DNA of 64,000 nt from Xylaria sp. FL1777 (taxonomy: Eukaryota; Ascomycota; Sordariomycetes; Xylariales; Xylariaceae), in assembly GCA_022578965.1 (NCBI GenBank), contig MU400510.1, positions 62,001 through 126,000 on the forward strand, given 5' to 3'. Of the stretch, positions 38,248-51,400 are shown piece by piece. A program made the position numbers and the translations under genes. Below the pieces are notes generated by a model, which saw only the letters and a program-made list of their open reading frames with translations, did no database searches and was not told the origin of the DNA. How positions within the stretch are numbered: the stretch's first letter is position 1; every line of letters begins with the position of its first letter.

Positions 38248-39075
38248 CTATAATGCCAAGGTCAGTGAAGTCCCCCCGCTAAGATTCATCGTTTCACTGT
38301 CGGAAAGAGAGCTTAGGCCAGGCTATCGACTCACAAGCGTCCCGCGTCATCGTGGCAGAACCACGTCTGGTTCACGGCCAGGCTCCTCTCCGCAAGGCCA
38401 AACGCGGCACCCGTCGCAATGGTAAATATATTCTTCCCATCCGTGTCCTTGCGGTCGGCACACGCCTGCCACGCGGGCCCCGTGCTAGCATCTGTGTGGC
38501 TTTCCCCTTTACTCACGGGCAACGCTCCCTCGAAAGCGAGCGGATACGCCCTCGAGCTATGCCCGTCTGATACCCCAACTGGCCTGGCCCCGAGCGAAAA
38601 CGCACACACGGTGCTGACGGCGTTGGCCGTGTTGGACACGGCGAGGGAGAAGGACTCGAGGTGCTGGATGGGGTTCTCGTCTTGTGAGGGCTGCGCTGTC
38701 CAGTTCCCGTAGCTGATGAATGTCAGCTGGAAGGTGGTGTTCGAGGACTTTTTCCACCTTTGAGTGTCAGCTAATCTTCTTCTTGGTGGGGTGTATTTGT
38801 TGTGGGATGCTGGAGTTCAGCAAAAGGAAGGGGGTTGGGGGGGGGGGGGGGGGGTTGGGATTCTGCCTGAAATAGGAGATTTTGATGCTCCTGAAGATGA
38901 CTGGCATAGGGCTACGCTGTGCAGTGATGATGAATCTCTTGATAGTACTTACCGCTGCGCTGCAGTTTGTGTTCCCTGACGTTGCCTTAGGGATGGCAGG
39001 GAGGAGTGCGGGATGGATGGTGGAGGATGAAGAGAAAGGGATGAGCAAGGATAGAATCACGATGAAGAGGCCCAT
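38248..39075 (-). CDS. small secreted protein, function unknown
   Basis: A hand-built model with exons 39075-38953, 38747-38335 and 38296-38248 gives 194 residues. The first 19 residues (MGLFIVILSLLIPFSSSST) form a convincing signal peptide. The mature part has four cysteines (NCSAA, STVCAF, WQACAD, WFCHDD), enough for two disulfides, and several N-x-S/T sites. Intron 1 (205 bp, GTAAGT donor) contains an 18-base G run on the plus strand; its AAAAAG acceptor was chosen because it is the one that keeps phase. Intron 2 is only 38 bp (GTGAGT donor, CAG acceptor), below usual size; without it the protein simply ends after DAGRL. I do not recognise the family; small cysteine-bearing secreted proteins in fungi include effector candidates, but nothing here shows that role. 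Confidence 0.65.
38837..38854. repeat. 18-base G homopolymer
   Basis: Lies in intron 1 of the secreted-protein gene, where it reads as poly-C on the coding strand. Further G clusters flank it. Length may vary between reads or strains. Confidence 0.85.
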
Positions 39076-40151
39076 TGTTGATGCTTGAAACTTTCATTCG
39101 AGCTATCTAATTGGTTTCGTCGCAGTCGATATGAGCTAAAGTCCATCAGGCATTGAGTCTTAAGGGGCTGATCTCCGTCACTCCCGGGTCAAGCAGCTCT
39201 CGCATATTGACCTCAGGGATCTCGAGGTATATAGACGTACAACTACGTATTTGCCACCACCGTCATATTTACATACTGGTGCATCCCGGGGGCTTTCATG
39301 GACTTATAAGAGGCCTGGATAAGTCCAGGGCAGTTTATCCAGGTCATGGTGGTTGGCGGTTTACGGCATTTAGCCGCCTGCAGGAACTCATAGAGCATCT
39401 AGGTGAGGGCGCAATTTAATTTCCGTTTCTATTATATTAAAATTAGTTAGTTCCTGGTTCTTGTTCTCTTATACTGTACACCTTAGATAGTAAGTTAGTA
39501 ATCATAGATAACATTGAAGCTGGTAGACATATGGGAACCATAATCGAACTGGAGCAGTGACAATACGGATAACGAGTGATGGCCTTTCTCATTCGCATGT
39601 AAGATAATATTTTGGTAGCGTTCCTGGTCACCTCGTACATGTCACATAACTATCAAACACCTACCTATCTACGAGAATGGTGATAGTAAAGCACTCGGCT
39701 AAGACGTATGGAAGGCCAAATTTATATTTGGAGAGGTGCCTGATTAGTAGTCATCTGTATTACCTGGCAAAGGGAGACCACGATGATGGTTATGGCGGGC
39801 TAAGGGGACTCGAGTATCACCAAGGTTCTTGGTTGTCACGCCGGTATAGAGTACAGTCGTCTTCATAAAGTATCATAAATCATAATAAGGCTACATAAAG
39901 CTATATAAAGATTGAAAGCAACAACATGACTCCTGAGGAATTGGACATTTAAACCTAGATAAGCTCCGCGACTTTTATATGCCGATTTTTCCGAATCCCG
40001 AGATGTAGAAAATCCAACTTCGCCGCATTGAGAATAATACCTACAGTCATAATATTTAAACACTCTTGGTATCGTGCAAAACGAAAGACTCCTTCTCCCA
40101 TGTCGTAATCCGTTTGTTTCCCCATTTTTACACTGCCTTGGTTAGGTTCAA
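39076..40151. other. intergenic, 1.1 kb
   Basis: Upstream of the secreted-protein gene and downstream of the membrane-protein gene. An imperfect hairpin occurs at about 39312-39343 (CCTGGATAA ... TTATCCAGG, 9-bp arms). No gene seen. Confidence 0.5.
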
Positions 40152-42742
40152 TTACATGCGCTGTTGAGTAGCCACGTAGGTGGCGACGTTGTTCTGGCGG
40201 TCGTGGGCATCGGGTGGTATTAGGCTATAAGCTCTCTCCGCGGCTGAGGGTTCTCTCATGCTGTGTAGCGAAGCCTCGTGTAGAGTTGTAGGCTCTGAAC
40301 CATAGTCTTCTTGTAGATCATACACGGGGGGACTGTTCGGACGTACTTCGTCGCTGACACTCCTTAAGCTCGATAGTCTCTGTAGCTCTTGAGAATTGAA
40401 AGGAGTCAAGTCGAGATCGTGATTGAGAAATTGTGGTTCTGCATATGGGGTACTCCGTACGATCTCACTATGAATCCTCTCAGGGCTTGGCGATGGGTTT
40501 ATGTGATGCTGGCAATTTTGTGCAGTTTCGTCTGGAACCGCTTCAATGGGTTGCTTGTTTACTGAAGAGTCGTCTTCTTTATGTGGTAGTCTTAAAACGG
40601 GATGACCTGGGTTCGAAATATCTAGGCTTGCCAGCAGATCACCCGCCTCTGTAGTCGGAATCTCCTTGGTGCCATTAGACCAGGTGCCAGAACCGAGTTC
40701 TTCGTGAGCCAAACGCTGTAGCTGTAGAGTAGTTTGGGCCATCCACTCCAGGTGTGCATATCCCTTGAAACCCCATTTACGGTAGAGCAACCCGGAGATG
40801 GGTTCGAGTAGATAGGATGTCAAAGTGATGAGAAAGCCGAGCAAGAAGGCAAATAGAAGCCCGAAGAGACTGAACGAGGCGTGTGCTGTGCTTCTGATCT
40901 TCTGTTGTTTGATAAGCGGTGGATAACTGTAACATGGGAGATCTTGCGTACCTGGCTGTTGCAGAGCTTCTGACTCAACGTAGATGTGAAATTTGAACGG
41001 TATTTAAGCACCGAAGAAGCCTGCGGGCTCACAAAGGCTATATCAATGAACGCTTGCTGTAGTGACGCCATGTGTATGTCCCACCAATAGGTCACATCCA
41101 TCTGCCATTGATTCGGTGCCAATGGACCCTGGATACTGGTTATCAGAGTCCTCTGCGAAGTCAGGCTAGCTGGTCCCAATGCATTTGATGCAGCATCGAA
41201 AGAGGGATATTCGAGGTTGTTGAAAGCGGTTAAAGTATAATTGAAAAGCTCTGCACCTGCGGTACCATCATCAATAACGCCATTACTGTCCGTCTTGCTG
41301 CTGAAAAAAGATGCGGCGCCGTCAGCGGCGTCTGATAGACTAGCTAGAGGACCGCAATGTTGCGCATCAACATGGCAGAATTGAAACTGTTGGATGCAAA
41401 CTAGCGGAGATGCCGGCTCGAGGGGAAGGTATATTGGTACGACTGCCGATTGGTTGGCATTGGCCGTCTGGGAGTTTACCGGTGTTGGTGATACACGATA
41501 CCACTCGTCGGTTGAAGGTGCCGAATGAAGCACTCCTTCGCCAGATAGGAAGAAGATATAGAGGTCCGCATCCTTCCTATTCATGGACTCTATTGGCAAA
41601 AAAGTCGAGCTAAGACGGTCGACTTGTTCGTTCTTCACCTTCACCCCCTCTGTGCTACATTTTGTTTGTCAGCCCCATAGTCGGAACTCTCCCGGAGATT
41701 GTGCGGAAGCTTGACACTTTTTTTATGAATATCGAGTGGAGGGGACTCACGATACTTGATAGTGGGAAAGGGGGCCACCGGCGTCCGGAGCGAGTACAGC
41801 TGCATACTGATCCTTGAGCGACTCGGCTGTCCATATGTAATTCACTGTTCCAATTGGCGTTACCTGAGTTCCGTAATGATAGGCTGTAAGGATGCCAACA
41901 GAAGTATTTATTTGACTTGTGTAGTTTTGTGTATTGATAGGCGCACAGTGAAGAACGTACCTGGTCAGAACTCTATCTTCAGGAGGAGAATTCAGACCAA
42001 GATCTTCGTGGCTGTTTATGAAACCAGAGTCAATACGCAAGTTGGCTGAGCTAGATCGGCACAACTCCTCCTCGAAAGGACACGGCGCATTACTGTCGAT
42101 AGTGCCTTGAAGCGATTTAGAGCTATATCGTCCACAGTCAAAGGTTCCGTCGGTACTATTCGAATAGCACTGTTGAGCGTAGGTAGCTGCACTGTTTATC
42201 TTTTGGGACAGATCGCGACCGACTTCAAGATCCAGGCCAGCACCGGCTTCGGAAACATTAATTTTCGATCTATCGAGATATCCGCAATTCTGACTGTTGA
42301 CCAGAACTTCGGTACCGACAGCGGTGGAGATCTGTGAAGAAAAGCCACCAGCAACGGCGAATGCCGCGATGCATATGAGCGCAATCACCGCCGGAAATAT
42401 TGGGTGGAAGCGATTGCGATGGCGGCGGGTTGTCCAAATCAAGCGGAGAAGTACTTGAATCCCGCTTTCTGGCGTAGAAGAATTACGTAGGATGGCCTGT
42501 CTCTGGTGATAGATGGCGTCGCGCCGGTCGGCTGTGGCATAGTGGCGATGGAAGGCAAAGCATGCAATTCTCCAAAAGCGAGTAGACACAAACGCCACGA
42601 AGAATGCCGTGAAGGCAATGAGCAAATTAGCCTCTTCACGCTCAAGCGTGAGCGTAGAACCAAACACCTGGCCACGGGACCAATTGGTCCAGATCCCTAT
42701 GTAGACAGGATACTGGTTATCGTCGCTGGACTGAGAAGCCAT
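40152..42742 (-). CDS. fungal multi-pass membrane protein, function unknown
   Basis: Exons 42742-41751, 41654-40952 and 40901-40152 encode 814 residues; introns are 96 and 50 bp and phases agree. Hydrophobic segments lie at about residues 38-62 (NLLIAFTAFFVAFV), 113-136 (IFPAVIALICIAAFAVAGGF) and 573-597 (FSLFGLLFAFLLGFLITLTSYL). Between the second and third lies a domain of about 430 residues with many N-x-S/T sites and paired cysteines, suggesting a glycosylated extracytoplasmic loop. The C-terminal 220 residues are hydrophilic, rich in Ser, Pro and Glu, and probably cytoplasmic. The topology is that of a large family of uncharacterised ascomycete proteins; no enzyme motif is visible. The ATG at 42742 is the first in frame. 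Confidence 0.85.
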
Positions 42743-44923
42743 ACTGATGAGGGTAGTTGGAATGTGGTAAAAAGAGAGCCACAGACTAAGATGACGGAGC
42801 CAGGAGTCGAAGCTGGAGTCGGTCTACAGAGTCAGGAAGACATCCTGAGTCCCATCCCCTTATGATAGTCTTGAACATAACGCCTGTTTATGTGATAATG
42901 GAAAGGAGGGTGTCTTCTGCCTCACGGCACCGCAGCTTCAATTCACTCATTGATTGGTTGGTACAGAGGCGTTACAACCTTTCGGTAAATCGAAGAGTGT
43001 CTTGTAACCAATGTTCGCTGCAATCTCTGCCAAGCGATGCATTGCAACCATGTGGAACTAAAGATAGACAGTTTGAAAGGTGTCCCCCACATTCGATGTG
43101 ACTGACAGTTACTATCTATGTATCACACATAGTAGGAAAAGAAAGATCGACGACCGGGGTCACGAAGGTTTGGGGGCAGAAAAGCCACGATATCGGCTGG
43201 ATTTAATATCATGGCGATTTCAACCCAATCAACAAGTGGAACAAGCGATTGGAAATGTTGTCGAGTTATAATGATTTTCTGCAATGTTAAGGGGGACAGA
43301 GTCTTATCCCTTATTCCGCTGTGTCAGAGAATCTTTAGAATTAAATGTCCGAATAACTTCGCTGCTAGTTAGCGGTTATGTTCCGCCCAATGTTCCGCCC
43401 AATGTTCCGCCCATGACCTCCTAGCCGCCCGGGCAGGTTAGCTGAAAGCTGAAACTTTGCATAGAGTCTCCTGCGCTTGTATAAGTCGAGTACCTGCTTA
43501 CTTAAGTATATATATAGGTAGGGTTTCAAGTTGGGGGCCGATGGGCGCCCATGAACCACTCGAGCCTCTACGTTCATCGCAATGGGCTGGACCTGGAGAA
43601 TATAAAAATACACGGACGGAGTATATATGGATGGAAGACCCGATTTCGGTACGTGTGTGTAACAATAAGCGCTAAAACTTGCATACATGTGTTATGTTGT
43701 AGGGCTACCTACCTTACCTCCTGTGTAGACGATAGGCTGGATATCGTAGATAAGGAATCCTGGTGTAGGTATTTATTTTAATTCAAGCTTTTTGCTAGGT
43801 GGTCCTTCCTGGTTGAAACATCCCGTGCATTAGCTCGCCTGCCGGCTAGTGTGTTCTTACCAACGAGTCCGCCACGGGATGACCCGTAGCTAAAGTACCT
43901 ACCTAGTCAGCTTACCACACCGGAAAACATAAGGCTCTTACTAATGGTATTTTCAGGGAATATATATTTTGATGTATCAATATGTTTCTACATTCTTGGA
44001 GTGGGATAGTATCTAATATGCTGCGACACAGTTGTGTAGAGCTAGTATAATTACTCGGAGGGTCCTGATCTACATGTAGGACGGGGATATCGGTAACATG
44101 ATGAATAATTAGAATGCAACTACTCAGACTACCGTAATACTGGAACTTAAACGTTAGAAAAATTTCATGTTTCACCAATGGATCTATTTTGGACAATGAA
44201 AATGTCACGGCCGGTGCGTAAAAGCTTAAACATAATATCCCAGTACTTCCAGTAATAAATCAACTAGGTAGATCATTCTCATCAGGATTCTTCAGAGCCT
44301 TACATGGTTAAAGCCACTATCAGCCATCTACTAACCTCCCTTGCTAAATTTAAAATGCCCCTCAGCCCTAAGGACAAAACAAGTCAAGTAGCCCTCATAC
44401 AGAGCCGTGATTTCCATAAAGTGGACGTATAATCAGCTCTTTATGACCTACCAGGAGAAGAGCAATGATACAGCATATTAATGTTCAAGAGCCATCGAGT
44501 CTTGGGATAAGCATCCATCTCGCACCCGAATCCCGATAGCCTAAATCCTCCAGTATTTCTTCGTTGCATATCTTGCGCTAGGGAAAGAAAAAAGGAAACC
44601 TATAAAGATCCTATTAATAAATCGTATCTGACGTATCATTTAACCTAGAAGTTATCGTCTACGTAGTGGACGTGGGCCTTCCGAAGGACCGTTCGGAACT
44701 CGGCTACAATTCTCAGTCTAGAGCTTCTCGTTTACCTCGGTCGGGGGCCATGTAGTGCCACCCAACCACGACTTTACAAACTTGATCCTGGCAGTGCATA
44801 AAATGAATGGACAATGCTGATACTAAAACTTATAAAGCTAAAGCCAAGCAAAAATAGATCGAGAGTCTAGCAGATACGGCTGCCTGGATACCTCTCTGAT
44901 CATGTAAATAATATACCCCCTGG
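42743..44923. other. intergenic, 2.2 kb
   Basis: No convincing gene. Contains a three-copy 12-bp tandem repeat at 43381-43416 and TACCTAGGT-type motifs near 43890-43910. Short open frames on both strands have no recognisable content. Confidence 0.5.
43381..43416. repeat. three-copy 12-bp tandem repeat
   Basis: TTCCGCCCAATG repeated twice and followed by a third copy that lacks one A. A minus-strand frame through it reads a repeated GRNI, probably by chance. Confidence 0.75.
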
Positions 44924-45471
44924 TTAGTTAAGCAATCCTCTCGCCTCGATTTCCTCCACAAGGTCCTGGAACTCCACAACACCCTCATCAGCCTTCTTTT
45001 TGAATGCAGGGAGATTGTCCTTGAGCCACTCCTTATCCTTCCCGGCTTCGGGGATCACAAAGCCATGCTCTAGGCCAGCAGCAATGCCCCCAAGAACAAA
45101 GATTCGCAAATCTTGGTCTTCAGGTACCTATATTTTCTGCTAGTGAGTCCTCCACCTCCTGCAGATATTAGGTATGTTTCGGTGGCCTTGCTTACAATAT
45201 TCTTCCATACCTCTGCCAATTTGAGGCAGAGTTCGTCGAACATCTCACGCTTTCTTGCTGGGCTCGTTCTCACACGTGCAGTAAGAATGTTGGCTTGCCT
45301 GCGCTTGCCTCCCACATAGGCTCTGTACACGTCTGCGGATATGAACCGCACATTCACGAACAGAGATGGCGTGGTGAAAAAGGTAGTGTGGATCTTAGTA
45401 ATGGCTTCTGCCAAGCTATCCTGCTGTTGGGGTGACAGCGGGACTGTGTGGGAGAATTCGTATAGCGGCAT
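44924..45471 (-). CDS. tautomerase-like (4-oxalocrotonate tautomerase fold) protein
   Basis: Exons 45471-45196 and 45127-44924 (68-bp intron, phase 0) encode 159 residues. The start MPLYEFSHTVPLS puts proline directly after the initiator Met, the position of the catalytic N-terminal proline in the tautomerase superfamily. The LFVNVRF segment and the C-terminal LRIFVLGGIAAGLEHGF, PEAG-x-KEWLKDN and EEIEARGL match the fungal Tautomerase_3-type proteins of about 150 residues. The substrate is unknown. The intron removes an in-frame stretch that would otherwise end at a stop out of phase with the conserved C terminus. Confidence 0.87.
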
Positions 45472-48400
45472 GACGGCGTAAAAGTGAGGAGTAGAGATAA
45501 GATATACCTTTGCCTTGTGCGTGATGGTTTAAAGAGAAGAAAGCAATGTGTACTTCATATAATGTACAAACATTCGTGCAAATATCTCCCGGTGAGAGAG
45601 TTTATGTATGACAAAAGACCCCCGAGGAGTTGTCACGTAGAAGTGGATATATATCGTTGTTGCACTAAACGCAACACCAGCGTCGTTTTGCGTGACAGGA
45701 GTCCACTCGAGCAGATCGAAGCCTAGGATCTCGGTAAATACACTACTTTGACCTGGCCGGCTAGCCCGGATGGCGGGGTGGATGGGCGGGGGCTCTAAAT
45801 CCGACTTTGGGGTTGAGGACTCCGGCAATGAAGAGCACCTAAAATCCATATGTACCGGTTAAGCGGGTACAAATCGCCAGCTGGCATTTTAAGTACTGAC
45901 GGTTGCTCATTGGGTAAGTGTTAAGTGGCAAGTGAAGGTAATTGCAATTGGAATAGATCGGCAAGGAACTTGTTACTTGTTGTAACTAATTGCTATCATC
46001 TTAAGAGCTCCCGAAGCCACTAGAATACGTATAAACCAAACGTGAACTGAACCAACCATTTGAATTCGGTCTCAGATCTCACGAGATAGCATATCTTCCT
46101 TCTGCGCTCTAATAATAGATCAGGCCGAGCGCTTGCCAAGTGCAAATTGCAGACATATGTAAGAATCTGCTCACTAGAAGCAGCATTAACGAGACCAGGA
46201 TACTCTCGACAGCATCATACTGTAGACGTCGTCTACAACTAACTTAGAAAATATTCTAGGCTCAAAGGAAGTAAACCTTATAGGTAGTATCATTAAGTCT
46301 TCTAGAGAGTTCGTGTCCACAGGTCAGGGCACCCAGGGCAGACATGGGCAAAGGACTCATCAACAACTTCCCCAAGTTTACAGAAGCGTTGCAACAACTA
46401 AGCCTACATCTTGAATATTTAAATCCATTGTTGCTTATCTTTGGTTAATAGTTGCTATATCTCAGACACTAGGCTAAACTGGCTTGTTACAAACTGGCTA
46501 AGACGGGATTCTTCAACGCACACTCGTGAACCTCAGCGACCTATTCAAGGTATCACTTCGGTTAAGGCCACCACCGGGTGTAATAACTCGCCTTTGAGCT
46601 TCACGCTTAGGTGACAAGGCAAGTATAGTCTGGCTCTGGGAGTCGTTAAAACCAGATGAAATTCTTAGTCAAAAGCTAAAAGTGCAGAATGTTTCCATGG
46701 CTCATCAATACCCGCAGCAAAGGGGATCATGATTGTACCTCTACCTTCTTCTGTCACGAGAGCATGGTTAGCCAAATCTGTCGAATTAGATCCCAACCAC
46801 TGGGTAGACCATATACTTCATATTGTATTATTTCTGAAAGTTTCTACGAAGCTCTCAACAAGCGTGACAGCCAGCATACTATCCAGAGTGCGATGTAGAT
46901 CATCTTCAAGATTGGTCTACATAATGCTCCTTTATGTTAAAAATGGGGAGGTTAGTACACTCCACCCCCTATCTTTACGTAAACTACTTGATTTCACGGT
47001 GTGTCTTTTTCCCCTTAATTATAGCTCCTATATATCTCTACGTCTTCTGTCATCTTTCGCGACTAAAACAGACGACGAACTCTCTAAATCGACGCTGAAC
47101 CCGCTAATACAATACCTAAAAGAACATTGGCCTCTAAGTGATTAAGTTTATTCCAACCGGAGTCCTATCACAAGTACATATTTCTTTGGTTTCTTATAGT
47201 TTGATGAATATAGAGAACGAAACAATTGATGAGATTCGAAGACATCATCACCTTGGGGACGAAGAGTGTGAAACCATCCTTAATCTCAATACTCTCTACA
47301 GAACCTTTAATCAGACATGGGATTCGCCGCGAAAAGTCTCGAGTAATATTCCTCATCCAGAAGCTATGTAACGTAGCCTATGGAGGAATCGTCGATTATA
47401 TCGTCGACATGTCCATGCTTTCCGAGTCTGAGGTGGGCGAGGAGGAGCAACGTTTACAGCTCGCTGACTCGTCGAAGGGATCGTAACCAGTAGATTGGTT
47501 CTCAGCAATTTTCCATATGCTGTAGAGAAGTTACCACGATAGTCGTGCGCGCTGAAAACTATAGATTGCAAGTCTCAGTATTCAATATAATTGTCTTAAC
47601 GAAGCTATTCAGCCTTCGCTTATCTAAGACATATTGACGATTTAAGTAGAGGCCTGGACTTGTATATGGAGACCTGAATTGTGCAGCCCCGTGACCGGAA
47701 AGTTTTCGTGTGGTCATGCGAACGCTTGTGCCATAGAAAATCATTGCAATGTGAGTGTATTCATCAAGGCATTGTTCAAGGCCTTGATGTTAGCTCTGTT
47801 CATTGACTATACAGCCCTGAAGTTTATTTGAAGAGTAGAACTACGACGAAACATATGTTATTACTATAAGCATAGCTTATTAAGAAGTGAGTTGTCGGGC
47901 ATTCATACAAGTATGTCTCAATACTAATCATCGCTTCGAACTCAGTAACCTTAAGATGTTCGTTATCCTTTAGAGTATCATATTTATTTGACGTTGCCAT
48001 ATGACTAAATCTCAAAGTCATATCCTAATCTAGCCATCTTTAAAGTCGAAGAGCTCTCTGTCAACCCGAATTCATGTTTTCAAAGTTTTCAACGGCTTCG
48101 AAACCCTCCCCACCACGCTCAAGATAGCAAACTACTAGTCCCAATGTCGTAGACAAGCTATTGAACTACTTTAATCTTGAATTCCCCATAATCTGTTTCG
48201 GACTTGGTACCTGAACAACCTGCCGCTTCAGGGTGGCTGTTCGGAGAACAAACTAGGCTAGCGAGCCTGCGGTGCTCCTGAGATGGCCGGAGCCGGGGTC
48301 CGCGAACTGAGGCAGTAGGTCGTCGCATGTGTCCTCATATGGATATGCGCAGGAGAAATCTATCTATAGATTAGTCCCATAGAGCGCTAGGAGCATGGGC

Positions 48401-51400
48401 GATTGCATTTTCGGATCCCTAAACCTCTAGTCTTGATAGCTTCTATACCAACTGGTTTAGCATTTATATGCAACAACACATAGTTACCTTAAAAAAATTA
48501 TAATACCGCATTGTCATCAGGCTTGGTTTTACTCATGAGATGTTGCTCCCTTGCGCCACTTAACTAACTTGAGGAGAGTTGAGGCTACTGTTCAAGCTGT
48601 CCCCAGGGCTCCTTATGTCTCTATAATGACACATAGAAATCTCCTTTTAGACAGTAGAGCGGATGAGGAATCGACAGACTACCGTAGGTTACCCTCCTTC
48701 ACCGTTGTTCTCGGCCCTGTCCGATCTTTCCAGAGCCCTCCAATCTAAGCATCATCCCTTGGAATGTCTTCAAACGTTACCCCATCCTCGTCTGAAGCGG
48801 AAAACAATAGATGAATCGAGCTTTCTCTGCCCTAGAGACTGCTTTAGTCGAAGCTCTACATAGTACTCATTAATAGCGTTGCAACTGTCTAAATGCTCTA
48901 CCTCTTAAATAGGGGTAAAGCTAGTTAGAATAACGTTATGACATTACGTTATCACACGAAGCAGCACAATCGCAGAAACATATCGAGTATCAAGCTTGCC
49001 TATCTGTTACCTTAATACTATATCTTGAAACCTAGTGTCCTTGGATAAGTCTAGTGTACGATCATTTGCCCGATGGGACTACGAAGAAGGGTAAAATGTA
49101 TCCACCTTCCTACTTCGCGACAACGCCTTCGCTCACAGCCGCGTCGCCACAGTCGTCAGCATACGTCTTTGACAACGTGATTCTGGCTACTAATGTAAGT
49201 TCGCCCCTCGTTCGGGGCCTGCCTATGGCCGGGAAAGCTATAGCACGCAATGATCTTAGTACGTATGCCTTGTCGCACTTTTGAATATTATGGCAAGACG
49301 ATAGCCACCTTGTTCACGATATAGCTCAGAAGGTTTGACGGACTCTCCGTGAAGGCATTTCTAAATTCGTCCATTTCTGGTAAGACCAGTTACCTAGCCT
49401 GTCAAGTATGCGCGCAAGGCCTATGTAGAACTAGACCAGGTGCCACTTGACAAGTTCCATGCGAGGTATGGGATAATTCCGCAGTCTGAGCTGGAGGCAT
49501 AGGCAAAAAGAACGAACCTATGTAAGATTATCCGAAGATCCGAGGTCGAACGGTTCGCCCTAGCTTTCCCTTCGAGAATAATTCGCTGCACTGATCTGCA
49601 TTACATAAGGTCGTGTACAACTTACCTACCTATTATCTACATAGGTAGTATACGTCTAGGTACTATACGCAGTATTCTGCGAAGACGTATTGAACTCCCA
49701 CAATGCGCCCCCTACTCGGGTGCAGCTACTTAAGACGTGCGGCCTGTCGCACAACACCATCGACCCGTATGCTCCTGCGTAACACGCAGTATACACCTCC
49801 AGATAGGGAATCGAAGCTAAGTGGCCGTGCAATAAGCTGAGAATTTTTTGAAACTTTTTTTCGTTATAGCTAGTCGGGCGTTGCTGGAGTGGTCAGGTGG
49901 TTGATCACGCGAGCAGCGAAGTCACATGCCAAGTATGTGACCACTACGTCTACTTAAGAAGACTTGCAGTGTATCGTACCTAGTATAGTGCTCACTGCCT
50001 ACGTAGCAGTCGTATCGCAACAACCCAGGGCACCCCTGGTCTGGAGTTGAGTGGCGCAACCACTTTGTGCAGCACCGAAACGAGAAAATGAACCTAGAAA
50101 AAGCTAAGCGCGCGATAGGTAAGGCGAGCTTGACCAGAGGGTAGCGGCGTTGGGTAGCAGTTGAAAAAGGGGTTATTTTATGCATATAGGTAGTTATAGC
50201 GCACATCCTTTAGGGTCTTCTCTTTTAAAGTCGTCGGATCTTCTGGCTGTTATACAGTCCTAGGTAGCAATTTGATCGCTTAGAGAGAGCTCGCTATTCC
50301 ACCAACAGGGTGATGATGATAGTACTAAAGACGTGTTAGGTTTTGGTGGCCAGATCAGTGGTCAGATACAACATGGCTTCTTGGTGTAGACTCCTCACGA
50401 TACCCGAGTCATTGTAACATGTGAAGTTCATCGAAAGTAGTTTGACCAATAGGCAAAAGGTTTTATCTGTTAGGAGGGTTCTCGTTGGTGGTATAGAAAT
50501 CGGTGTTGCCGAAGAGCGGGAGATAAGTTGCCGGAAACGACCTTGGTAGGCATCTAAACCAGCTAAGGCTAAATCCTTGGCGTACCAACTCCCTAACTAG
50601 TAACCTAGGTGGTACCTAGATAGGATTAATTTCCGCTGTCTCGGTACTGGTTAGTACACAGATAACTGTACGTTCCGCCGTTATTATCATCTATACTATT
50701 TACCTGAAATACAGCCTCATGGAATTTAATATTTCTTGATATAGTACAATCGATAGTTTAGCGCTATCAACTAGGTAGCTTATCAATAGGTAGGTTGGCA
50801 TAGAGTGAGGGGTGGCGGTAACCATTACTTACTGCGTACGAATAACTTCATTCTAGTCCTTTTCGTTTCGTCAAGAAGTGAGCGGATGCGCGTATGCGAT
50901 AGCTTCCCTACACATATAACATCCTGACTAACTGCTCAGATGAGTTAAATATATATGCTGAGGGATCGGAATATGGGGTAGTAGATCCATTACATAAGTA
51001 TAAGTGTATAACCCGGTACAAATTAACGCCTAATATTAGGTCAAAGATGGGTTCAAGAGGTTATTTTACGTAAAAATAACGGTTGAGGTTGAGCCGCAAA
51101 CCTACTCCCCCTCTTCCCCAGATTTGCGGTGCTGTATCCCTGGATAAACTATACGTACAGTAGGATGTTTGTGCAGTTCTTCGCATTGTGGGACAGTGCA
51201 CTAACGTGTCATCGCATCAAGAAAACGTCTCGTCGAGCATTGCGATGGAGTCCTGTAACCATCAACCATCATCCATCATCGATGCACACAACAAATCTCA
51301 CCTAATTTCTTATTCAAGCGCTGACAGGCCAATAAGTAGCTAATGTAGGGATATCAATTTAGCAGCTTCCAGGCCCCCTTCGGACAAGCTTCCAGAAGCA

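Noticed and set aside
40600..40625. GGTTCGAAA resembling a tRNA B box
   Set aside because: Lies inside the third exon of the membrane-protein gene and has no matching A box or cloverleaf.
43365..43688. Minus-strand frame ending in repeated GRNI
   Set aside because: The repeat is a product of the 12-bp tandem repeat; the rest has no protein-like character.
46689..47486. Series of short plus-strand frames that might be exons
   Set aside because: Could not be joined into one phase-consistent protein and no family was recognised.
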